This document shows, in pieces, positions 37,927 through 45,805 of a stretch of DNA of 64,000 nt (its first letter is position 1; each line of letters opens with the position of its first letter). Below the pieces are notes generated by a model. That model was not told the DNA's origin, ran no database searches, and saw only the letters and a program-made list of their open reading frames with translations. The DNA comes from Sporocytophaga sp. (GTDB lineage Bacteria > Bacteroidota > Bacteroidia > Cytophagales > Cytophagaceae): contig NZ_JAGHZZ010000001.1 in NCBI RefSeq assembly GCF_017745095.1, positions 372,001-436,000 of the forward strand, read 5' to 3'. The position numbers and the translations under genes are program-made.

Positions 37927-38709
37927 ATGAAAAGTGATATTAGCGAGCAAAATAATAAAGTGAATGTAATTCCAGTAAAACAGGAAAAACTTAATGATCA
38001 AAACGAAGAAAAAATATTTTTGGAAGGTCCGCATTCAAGAAAATGGGAGTTCTTTTTTACTCTTAAAATACTGATGGAGTTCATTAAAGGATTTCGTACA
38101 CTGCATTTTGTTGGCCCTTGTGTTACCGTATTTGGATCAGCAAGGTTTAAAGAAGATCACCCATTTTACGAGCAGGCAAGAACTATTGGAGGTTGTTTGG
38201 CCAAAATGGGATTTACAGTGATGACGGGGGGAGGTCCAGGTATTATGGAGGCCGCTAATCGTGGTGCTAAGGAAGCCGGGGGAGAATCTATTGGTTGCAA
38301 TATTATTCTTCCTATGGAGCAGCATCCTAATCCTTATCTGGATAAATGGGTAGACTTTGATTACTTTTTTGTGCGCAAAGTGCTTCTCACTAAGTACTCA
38401 TACGCCTTTGTTGTGATGCCAGGCGGTCTAGGTACAATGGATGAGTTCTTTGAAGCATTGACGCTGATACAAACCCATAAAGTGAAAAAGTTCCCTGTCG
38501 TGCTTATCGGAACAGAATATCATAAACATCTGATAGCTCACTTTGAATATATGGCCAAAGCAGGAACAATTCATCCTGAAGATTTAAAACTCTTTCTTTT
38601 CACTGATTCTATTGATGAGGCAATTGCCCACTTGGAGAAATATGCAGTTGAAGGATTTGGACTAAAAAGGAGAAAAAGGCTCAAATCCTGGTCTATTCTT
38701 GGAGAATAG
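37927..38709 (+). CDS. LOG-family (TIGR00730) nucleotide phosphoribohydrolase-like protein
   Basis: A 260-residue protein. The first ~55 residues are a charged leader. The Rossmann-like core has VTVFGSARF, the nucleotide-binding GGGPGIMEAANRGA and the catalytic motif MPGGLGTMDEFFEALTLIQT, which fits the PGGxGTxxE signature of LOG proteins. Members hydrolyse cytokinin-type nucleotide 5'-monophosphates or related nucleotides; the natural bacterial substrate is often unknown. The gene is bounded by a clear terminator. Confidence 0.9.
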   Translation: MKSDISEQNNKVNVIPVKQEKLNDQNEEKIFLEGPHSRKWEFFFTLKILMEFIKGFRTLHFVGPCVTVFGSARFKEDHPFYEQARTIGGCLAKMGFTVMTGGGPGIMEAANRGAKEAGGESIGCNIILPMEQHPNPYLDKWVDFDYFFVRKVLLTKYSYAFVVMPGGLGTMDEFFEALTLIQTHKVKKFPVVLIGTEYHKHLIAHFEYMAKAGTIHPEDLKLFLFTDSIDEAIAHLEKYAVEGFGLKRRKRLKSWSILGE

Positions 38710-38744
38710 ATTTCTTTCAGGTTTTCATTATTGCAACTATTTAA

Positions 38745-38781
38745 ACAAAAAAGACTGCTTTACAGAGCAGTCTTTTTTGTT
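38745..38781. terminator. Strong hairpin terminator after the LOG gene
   Basis: A 15-bp stem ACAAAAAAGACTGCT / AGCAGTCTTTTTTGT with a 6-base loop. The A/T arms make it able to act in both directions. Confidence 0.9.
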
Positions 38782-38935
38782 TAAAATACTATTATACTTT
38801 TAATAAATAACTTTGGGATATCCCTTACTTTTTGAATAAGAAAAGAACATATTGGGGATTTCTATATGTTTTAGAGTAATAAGGATAAGTAATAAAAAAA
38901 TAGGGGTTTGTATAACTAGAGAGGGAAATTGTGGA

Positions 38936-41836
38936 ATGGCATTTAAAAAAATAAAATTGTCTTGCCTCGCGGATTATGCCCGGTTTATATATGAGAACTT
39001 TTTGGACTCCTTCACGGAAGCAGAAATGAAAGCTTCCCATGATAATGAATTACCCCTTTTGAAGTTTTTCGAAGATCATTCTCAAGAAGAAAAATTTAAT
39101 ATTACTAAAAGATATATTGTAGAATACCTTCAGAACTTCATTTATGGAACTGCTGTAGAAGGTATCATTACTTCACTTGAGGAATGGAAGGACGATAAAT
39201 TAGTTTTGCCAAGAACTGGAGTAAGCCCTTTAGACATGGCATTACTTGAAAAGGGTAGAAAAAGTATTTTATTAGAGTTCCTTCCTTTATACACTAAAAA
39301 TTTAAAGAAAGCACTTGAGATTGTTAATGAAATTGAAAGTTTCTATTCATTTCAATCTGTAAAGTCGATAGAATACTTTTCTGATATCCAAAATGAGGAA
39401 ATTCTTAAGAAAAATCAGGAATTGACGCATGCCTATGAACAGTTAAAGGAAAGCAATGAGGAACTGAGACGTACTGAGGAATTGCTTAAAGAAAGTAATG
39501 ATAATCTTGAAGATATTGTAAAGGCGAGAACAGCGCAGATTGTCGAAAGTGAAGAAAGATATAAGGCTTTTATAAACCAAAGCTCTGAGGGGATCTGGAG
39601 GCTTGAACTAAATGGTATTGATGGGATACCAGTTGATCTGCCAGTTGCTAAACAAATTGAACTCTTGTATTCTTTCGGATATTTTGCCGAATGCAATGCG
39701 CGTATGGCAAAAATGCACGGCTATAAAGATGTCTCTGCGGTGTTAGATAAAAAACTACAGGACATAATGTCCTTTGCTAATTTTTCGCCTTACGGATATT
39801 TTAATTCATTTATAGAGTCGGGGTACAATTTAAAAGATGCTGAGTCTTTGGAAATTGATAATGAGGGACACATAGTATATATCCTGAACAATATTCAGGG
39901 GATTGTTGAAAATGGGATGCTGGTAAGAGCATGGGGAACACAAAGAGATATAACTGATGAAAAGAATACAGAGGAACGATTAAGGTATGTTGTAAATAAC
40001 GCTCCTATTATCATTTGGTCTTTGGATAAAACTGGCAATGTGGTACTGGCCGAAGGTAAAACTCTGATGCCTGATGTGAGAGACAATGATAATGAAGACG
40101 GGAAAATTTCTCTTAAAGAGTTGAAATATTTACCTGAACTATCTGCTAGTGCTATGCGGGCATTAGAAGGTGAAGCGTTTGCCAGAATAATTAAAATAGG
40201 AGATAAATCTTTTGAGGCCCATTTTAGTCCTCTAAAAGATTATATGGGAAAGGTTACCGGAGCAGTAAATGTTGCTATAGATATTACAGATCGTGTAACT
40301 ATAGAGAAAAAACTTTTGGAAAGTGAAGATAGGTTGAGAATGTCAATAGAAGCAGCTGATCTTGGTACCTGGGACATTGCTGATTTATCAGGGGAGTATG
40401 TCTGGGATGAAAGAAGCAAGCGTTTCTTCGGTTTAAACAAAAACGCAAAAATTAATTATGAAGTGTTTTTTAACGCCATTCATATTAATGACAGACAACA
40501 TGTAAAGGATGCTATTGAGGCAGCCTTGAGAGAAGATAAAGAAAATGATTTAGATGTAGAATTCAGAACAATAGGTTATGAGGATAAGAAGCTTAGATGG
40601 GTTAGAATTAGGGGCAAGGCTTATTTCAGAAAGAGTGGTGAACCTTTTAGATTTATTGGTACGAGTCAAGACATAACAGATAAAAAGGAGCAGGAGAATG
40701 AGCTAATAACACTTGCCGGTAAACTCAGTGAGAGCCAGTATCGATTAAATCTCATTACCAATGCCATTCCAGCATTTATCTCTTATATCACTCCTGATAA
40801 GAAATATATTTTTGCAAACAATTATTACAAGAAGCTTTTCCATTCTCGGGAGGTTGTTATAGGTAGAACGATCTCTGAGCTGGTTGGTTTGGAGAATGCA
40901 TCTTTGTTCCATGGCCAATTTGAAAAGGCTGTAAGAGAAAAACGAAATGTTACTTTCGATTATGTACTCAATAAAGAAGATGTGGGAATCTTTAATTCAA
41001 ACATTAGAGTGACTTACATTCCTGATATAGATGATGATGGCTTGGTGAGAGGAGTTGTAGCCATGGGTGTAGATATTACTGAGAGTATAAGGTATGAAAG
41101 GGATCTTGAGAAAAAAAATAAAGAGTTATCAAAAATTAATAATGATCTTGATAACTTTATTTATACAGCATCTCATGATTTAAAAGCTCCTGTTACAAAT
41201 ATTGAAGGCCTTGTTTCATCATTGGTTGAAACGCTGGAGGAAAGCAATTGCAGTTTGAGTGATGAAACAAAGTTGGTGGTTTCACTCATTAAAGATTCTG
41301 TAGGAAGGTTTCAAGTAACTATCAAAGACCTATCTGAGATCGGCAAAATTCAGAAAAACTTTGTTGAAGATGTTTCATACATTAATGTGAAAGAGATCAT
41401 TGAAGAGACAGAATTAAGCATAGAAAACAAGATACAGGAAGCCAATGCTCAAATTGATTTAGAAGTTCATGATTGTCCGGCGATCAGTTTTTCCAGATCA
41501 AATTTCAGAAGTGTCGTATATAACCTTTTGACAAATGCTCTTAAATACAGGAGTCCTGAAAGAAAACCTCACATTACTATAAAATGTATGGCTGATAAAG
41601 ATTATAGTATATTGGAGTTTAAAGATAATGGTCTTGGGATGAAGGAACATTTAAAATCTAAAATTTTCCAAATGTTTAAAAGGCTGCATGACCATGTAGA
41701 AGGTACTGGTGTCGGCTTATACCTTGTAAAGAGAATTATTGATAATTCAGGAGGAAGAATAGAGGTTGATACAAAAGAGGGAGAAGGTAGCGTATTCAGA
41801 ATATTTTTCAGGCGTTCTCCTCACTTATCAGCATAG
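38936..41836 (+). CDS. Soluble multi-PAS sensor histidine kinase
   Basis: The ATG at 38936 (MAFKKIKLSCL) follows a purine-rich GAGGGAAA and is preferred over a TTG at 38852. The 966-residue protein has no membrane segment. An N-terminal helical domain (about 1-150) leads into a coiled coil with repeated KESNEELRRTEELLKESND, then four PAS/PAC units (roughly 195-340, 345-460, 465-585, 605-715), and the HisKA box with H747 (TASHDLKAPVTNIEGL), followed by HATPase motifs DNGLGM and GTGVGLYLVKRI. It is an orphan kinase with no regulator beside it; the signal is likely cytoplasmic. Confidence 0.9.
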   Translation: MAFKKIKLSCLADYARFIYENFLDSFTEAEMKASHDNELPLLKFFEDHSQEEKFNITKRYIVEYLQNFIYGTAVEGIITSLEEWKDDKLVLPRTGVSPLDMALLEKGRKSILLEFLPLYTKNLKKALEIVNEIESFYSFQSVKSIEYFSDIQNEEILKKNQELTHAYEQLKESNEELRRTEELLKESNDNLEDIVKARTAQIVESEERYKAFINQSSEGIWRLELNGIDGIPVDLPVAKQIELLYSFGYFAECNARMAKMHGYKDVSAVLDKKLQDIMSFANFSPYGYFNSFIESGYNLKDAESLEIDNEGHIVYILNNIQGIVENGMLVRAWGTQRDITDEKNTEERLRYVVNNAPIIIWSLDKTGNVVLAEGKTLMPDVRDNDNEDGKISLKELKYLPELSASAMRALEGEAFARIIKIGDKSFEAHFSPLKDYMGKVTGAVNVAIDITDRVTIEKKLLESEDRLRMSIEAADLGTWDIADLSGEYVWDERSKRFFGLNKNAKINYEVFFNAIHINDRQHVKDAIEAALREDKENDLDVEFRTIGYEDKKLRWVRIRGKAYFRKSGEPFRFIGTSQDITDKKEQENELITLAGKLSESQYRLNLITNAIPAFISYITPDKKYIFANNYYKKLFHSREVVIGRTISELVGLENASLFHGQFEKAVREKRNVTFDYVLNKEDVGIFNSNIRVTYIPDIDDDGLVRGVVAMGVDITESIRYERDLEKKNKELSKINNDLDNFIYTASHDLKAPVTNIEGLVSSLVETLEESNCSLSDETKLVVSLIKDSVGRFQVTIKDLSEIGKIQKNFVEDVSYINVKEIIEETELSIENKIQEANAQIDLEVHDCPAISFSRSNFRSVVYNLLTNALKYRSPERKPHITIKCMADKDYSILEFKDNGLGMKEHLKSKIFQMFKRLHDHVEGTGVGLYLVKRIIDNSGGRIEVDTKEGEGSVFRIFFRRSPHLSA

Positions 41837-41896
41837 ATTGAGATTTAAAAATCAAATCGGGAGTTAAGAAGTTATATTAATAGTTGATGTCGGGAT

Positions 41897-42316
41897 ATGA
41901 AAATAAGTCATCTTGATCATTTTGTTTTAACAGTTAAAGATCTAGATGTTTCATCTGATTTTTACAGGGAGGTGTTAGGAATGGAGAAAGTTACTTTTTC
42001 CGGAGGAAGAATTGCGTTGAAATTCGGAAATCAAAAAATTAATCTTCACCTTTCCGGAAAAGAGTTTGAACCCAAAGCTCTTAAGCCATTGTCTGGCTCT
42101 GCAGATTTTTGTTTTATTACCCCAACACCAATTGAGCAAGTCGTTGAAGAACTGCAGGAGAAGAATGTTCCTGTTATAACAGGTGTTGTAGAACGCACTG
42201 GCGCTTTGGGAAGAATCAAGTCCATTTATTTCAGAGATCCTGATGGAAACTTAATAGAGGTTTCTAATTACCTGAATCCTGTAATCCCTGAAGTAATTGT
42301 TGAAACTAATCAATAA
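41897..42316 (+). CDS. VOC/glyoxalase-family protein
   Basis: A 139-residue protein with the vicinal oxygen chelate fold. The opening SHLDHFVLTVKDLDVSSDFYREVLGM and the closing YFRDPDGNLIEVSNY carry the usual metal-binding His (HLDHF) and Glu (LIEVSN). It is like uncharacterised glyoxalase/bleomycin-resistance-type VOC proteins. The substrate is not inferable. It ends one base before the convergent malectin gene. Confidence 0.88.
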   Translation: MKISHLDHFVLTVKDLDVSSDFYREVLGMEKVTFSGGRIALKFGNQKINLHLSGKEFEPKALKPLSGSADFCFITPTPIEQVVEELQEKNVPVITGVVERTGALGRIKSIYFRDPDGNLIEVSNYLNPVIPEVIVETNQ

Positions 42317-42317
42317 T

Positions 42318-44099
42318 TTATTGCCCTATAAATTTATATGTTCTTCCGTCAACTTTAACCAGGAATAAGCCACTGGTAGGTTTTGCAGACATCGACTGGT
42401 ATGGAATTTCAATAATGCCAGTCTTCGCAAAAACTTCTTGTTTATAAAAGGTCTTACCTGTATAATCGTATATTTCTACCGGAACGAATCCTTCATCATT
42501 GTTTTTGGTGTTAATATAAAGGGATTCATTCATGATATAGACGTATCCTGCTTTTCCTTCAGATGACTGACTTGAGGGGTTATCAACCGAAGACAGGACA
42601 GAGCCATCAAAGTTAAGAGTAGCAATTTCAATTCCATTGATTTGAGGATTTCCAACTTTACGTTTGAATTTTAGTTCAAGCATAGAAGATTCAACATACA
42701 GCAACACGCTTTGCTTATTCGCATTAAGTCCGCTTGTGGCAAATATATCGAAGTCTTCAAGTACGGTCTGATCTCCTATCTGAACATCAAAAACCCGAGC
42801 ACCTACCGCATGTCCAGAGTCTTCTGGCTTTTCTGCAAAATATAAGTTTACTCTATACAATCCCGGAGTTATGGGGAAGTCATATTCAAGTCTGGTGCCC
42901 CAGCTAATTAAATATCTTTGAGGGCCGAACACATCTTTCGGTGCATCCGTATTATTTTCCCTATTCCATTGATAAAACGTACCTGTTGTGTGATTGGCGG
43001 TGGTATAATAAAAGTATGGGCAAGGTTTGTCCTGTGTGTCCTCCTGCCAGTTGATTGGCGAAGCCTGTAGTTCTGGTCCTCCGCAATTAATTCTGTATAG
43101 AATTCCAGGGCCTCTCGATTGGTTTATTCTAGCGCTGAAAGGATGAGAGCTTAGTATTTCATCGCCACCGGTATTAAACGGTCCAAGTACATTTCCTCCA
43201 AATACTCCTGAAATGTTCTCTTCCATTACAAATTTTCCATTAATGAAAACATTGTTGGAGTCATCGGTGCAAATTTGGCCTATTTCACTCGTACTAAAAT
43301 CGGCTCCTGCTATTGATACCCATTTCAATAAACCTGATGAATTATATTTTGCAAGAAAGTATGACCTTCCTTTACCATTGGTTATTGGAAATATTTTCTG
43401 TCCCTCCAAATCAGTTGTGGTGCTGTATGCAGCATAAAGGTAGACATTCTGATATTTGTCAATGTGGTATGCAGAAAGGGTTGTAGAGTATCCTTTATAG
43501 TCACTTTGTGGAATCTTACCCCACTTAAAATTTCCATCAGAATCAATTTTTAAGATGAATACATTCTCCTGTTCTATCCCGCCTGTTTTGGTTTTTATAG
43601 AAAGTGTTTCTCCGAATATAAACCCTCCGGAAATGCTTCCTCTTACATATAGATTACCAATACTATCAGTCTTTAACTGGAGTAAGGAAATAAAACCGGG
43701 ATAGTCTTTCATGGCTTTCCCATATTTCTTCCAGACAAGAATTCCGTCTTTGTTGTATTTTGAAAAGAATGGAGTGAGATAGAAATCCTCAGTGGCGGCT
43801 AAATATGAACTTCCGTCCTTCCCTACAGCTAGTTGCCAAGTGTTATGTGCGGTGGTTCTGACCTTCCATGCTGTGTCTCCGGTAGGTCGGATTTTTAAAA
43901 GATAGATGCTATCAATAATATCAGACTCTTTATCCAGCTTTACAATTTTGTAAAAATTGCCTTCGCCATCTTTATTGAAGTTAAATTCTTGTGAACATTG
44001 CAATGCATCGTTTTCTCCAACCTGATCAAAGATTTGCCCTCTTAGCTCGGAAAGAAATAGTAGAAATACAATAACAAGCCCTAGTGCCCTTTTATTCAT
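42318..44099 (-). CDS. Secreted malectin-domain protein with T9SS sorting domain
   Basis: A 593-residue protein with a signal peptide (cleavage near LRGQ). Residues about 40-320 look like SBBP-type beta-propeller repeats (GDTAWKVRTTAHNTWQLAVG, NLYVRGSISGGF). Residues about 330-490 match a malectin/di-glucose-binding fold (RINCGGPELQASPINWQ, PGLYRVNLYFAE, GARVFDVQIGD, PQINGIEI). The C-terminal ~80 residues (YVYIMNESLYIN to YKFIGQ) look like a divergent type A sorting domain. It is a plausible surface glycan-binding protein. Confidence 0.82.
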   Translation of the reverse strand: MNKRALGLVIVFLLFLSELRGQIFDQVGENDALQCSQEFNFNKDGEGNFYKIVKLDKESDIIDSIYLLKIRPTGDTAWKVRTTAHNTWQLAVGKDGSSYLAATEDFYLTPFFSKYNKDGILVWKKYGKAMKDYPGFISLLQLKTDSIGNLYVRGSISGGFIFGETLSIKTKTGGIEQENVFILKIDSDGNFKWGKIPQSDYKGYSTTLSAYHIDKYQNVYLYAAYSTTTDLEGQKIFPITNGKGRSYFLAKYNSSGLLKWVSIAGADFSTSEIGQICTDDSNNVFINGKFVMEENISGVFGGNVLGPFNTGGDEILSSHPFSARINQSRGPGILYRINCGGPELQASPINWQEDTQDKPCPYFYYTTANHTTGTFYQWNRENNTDAPKDVFGPQRYLISWGTRLEYDFPITPGLYRVNLYFAEKPEDSGHAVGARVFDVQIGDQTVLEDFDIFATSGLNANKQSVLLYVESSMLELKFKRKVGNPQINGIEIATLNFDGSVLSSVDNPSSQSSEGKAGYVYIMNESLYINTKNNDEGFVPVEIYDYTGKTFYKQEVFAKTGIIEIPYQSMSAKPTSGLFLVKVDGRTYKFIGQ

Positions 44100-44594
44100 A
44101 GGTTTATTAAGTATTAATATTTATATATTTTCAGTTTTTGAAATCGGGTTTAATGATCCAATGAACTCTCAGAATGAGAGAAAAACACTGTTATTAAATT
44201 TTGGAAAAATATCGGACCGTCCCCTGTCCTTGTATACTTTGAAGTATATACGTGAATTTACTCCAATTTGGTTGAATTATAACCTGTTTGTTGGATTTTT
44301 CGATGAAGTTGTAATATTTAAGGGCTGGCTTTAATGTGGAAAAGTTGATTAAAAACTGGTGGAAGTCCTGGTAGGATGGCGAGGCGGTCCGCAATTCTCT
44401 CAAGTTCCAACCAGTTTAATTCAATGAGTCGCCCATTTTATTTTTTCTGATTGAGGAAGGTTATATAAATTAGATATCCGGATTAATATTCAAATACTTT
44501 TAAGGTAAAATCTGAAAATTAATACAATACAAGATAATTGTTTATTGTCTCAAATAAAAGCTTGATATTAATTTATTCTCTTAACTCTAATAAA
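44100..44594. other. Gene-poor gap with a possible decayed coding fragment
   Basis: A 495-base gap between the malectin gene and the GNAT gene. On the minus strand a 38-codon open stretch (44434 down to 44318) reads like protein (ELNWLELERIADRLAILPGL) but has no start codon and a stop just upstream. No family is recognised. Otherwise the gap shows only AT-rich sequence. Confidence 0.3.
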
Positions 44595-45089
44595 CTATTC
44601 GGTTAATTTTTTATCAAGAAAAAGAGCCTTGCCCATTACAGGATCAAGTTCATATGAGGCAAATCCGAAAGAGTTGTATAGATGTCGAGCTCTTTTGTTA
44701 CCTTCAAGGACTTCAAGTGTAAGTTTGCAATAGTTCTTTTCTCTTGAATATTTTTCAATTTGATCAAGCATTGCACGCGCTATTCCCTTACTTCTGAAAT
44801 TCTCTCTAACTACAAAGTCATGAATATTGAGAAGCGGTGCAGCATTAAAAGTTGAAAAACTTACAAAGCAGTTGGCAAGGCCAACAGGTTGACCGTCCAT
44901 ATAAGCAATAAGAACATAGGAATCTTTAATATTTGGAAGTTGCATCCTAAGTTGTTCTTTCCTTTCTATTGGCAATGATGCTCCTCCTCCCATTATATCT
45001 TTGGCATATTCATTCAAAAGCATCCAGAAATCTTCAAATTGATTGCTGTCAGAAAGATTTGCATGTAAGAGATGTAAATTATCTATCAT
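44595..45089 (-). CDS. GNAT-family N-acetyltransferase
   Basis: A 164-residue protein. The acetyl-CoA-binding motif A is ENFRSKGIARAMLDQIEKY, and motif B is CKLTLEVLEGNKRARHLYNSFGF, both typical of GNAT enzymes. The acyl acceptor is unknown. It lies 55 bases downstream of msrA on the same strand and may be co-transcribed with msrA and the TonB receptor. Confidence 0.9.
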   Translation of the reverse strand: MIDNLHLLHANLSDSNQFEDFWMLLNEYAKDIMGGGASLPIERKEQLRMQLPNIKDSYVLIAYMDGQPVGLANCFVSFSTFNAAPLLNIHDFVVRENFRSKGIARAMLDQIEKYSREKNYCKLTLEVLEGNKRARHLYNSFGFASYELDPVMGKALFLDKKLTE

Positions 45090-45144
45090 AGATTTGCACG
45101 GTAATTATTAACAAATCTATTGGTTGCCGCGCTAATCTCAAAGA

Positions 45145-45768
45145 TTATTTCAGGTCGTCGCTAAAGTCTTTTTTTACTTTATTGATTTTGGGTAAAGAAA
45201 CATTCTTTATATAGGCTTCGTCAGGATGATGCTGCACATAATTCTGATGGTAAGGTTCAGCTTTATAGAACTTAATCAATGGGGCAATTTGTGTGACAAT
45301 TTTTTGATGATATTTTGTCTTATTAAGGTATTTGATTTTCTCTTCTGCCTGTTTTTTCTGTGAAAGATTTGAATAAAAAATTTCAGAACGGTACTGAGGC
45401 CCAATGTCAGGTCCCTGATGGTTAAGCTCTGTGGGGTCATGGGCAGTAAAAAAGATATTGAGCAATTTGTCGTAAGAGATTATTGCAGGATCATAATAAA
45501 CTTGTACAGATTCAGCATGTCCTGTTTTTCCGGTTTCGATTTTTTCATAAGTGGCATCGGACTTATTACCTCCACAATATCCTGAAACTACATCTTGTAC
45601 ACCATTGATCTGTTCGAATGCCGCTTCCGTTGCCCAAAAGCAGCCTCCAGCAAAAGTAGCGGTATCCGTTTTTGCTTCATCTATATGTTTAGTATAGTTT
45701 AAATTGCTGTATCTGGCGAAGTTTAATAAGGTTATGATTGTAATAGATGTATATATCGTTGTTTTCAT
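45145..45768 (-). CDS. msrA: Exported peptide methionine sulfoxide reductase A
   Basis: A 207-residue protein. FAGGCFWATEAAFE has the catalytic Cys43, and GHAESVQVYYDP, HDPTELNHQGPDIGPQYRSEIFY are MsrA hallmarks. The N-terminus (about 1-22) is hydrophobic, unlike cytoplasmic MsrA, suggesting export and repair of oxidised methionine in the envelope. It lies 37 bases downstream of the TonB receptor gene on the same strand. Confidence 0.93.
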   Translation of the reverse strand: MKTTIYTSITIITLLNFARYSNLNYTKHIDEAKTDTATFAGGCFWATEAAFEQINGVQDVVSGYCGGNKSDATYEKIETGKTGHAESVQVYYDPAIISYDKLLNIFFTAHDPTELNHQGPDIGPQYRSEIFYSNLSQKKQAEEKIKYLNKTKYHQKIVTQIAPLIKFYKAEPYHQNYVQHHPDEAYIKNVSLPKINKVKKDFSDDLK

Positions 45769-45805
45769 TTTAAATATGGGAAAAGACTGATTTGATCAGT
45801 CGGTT

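Noticed and set aside
44194-44403. A 69-codon minus-strand frame in the gap before the GNAT gene
   Set aside because: No recognisable motif, poor composition; the overlapping different-frame fragment at 44318-44434 looks more protein-like, so this frame was not called.
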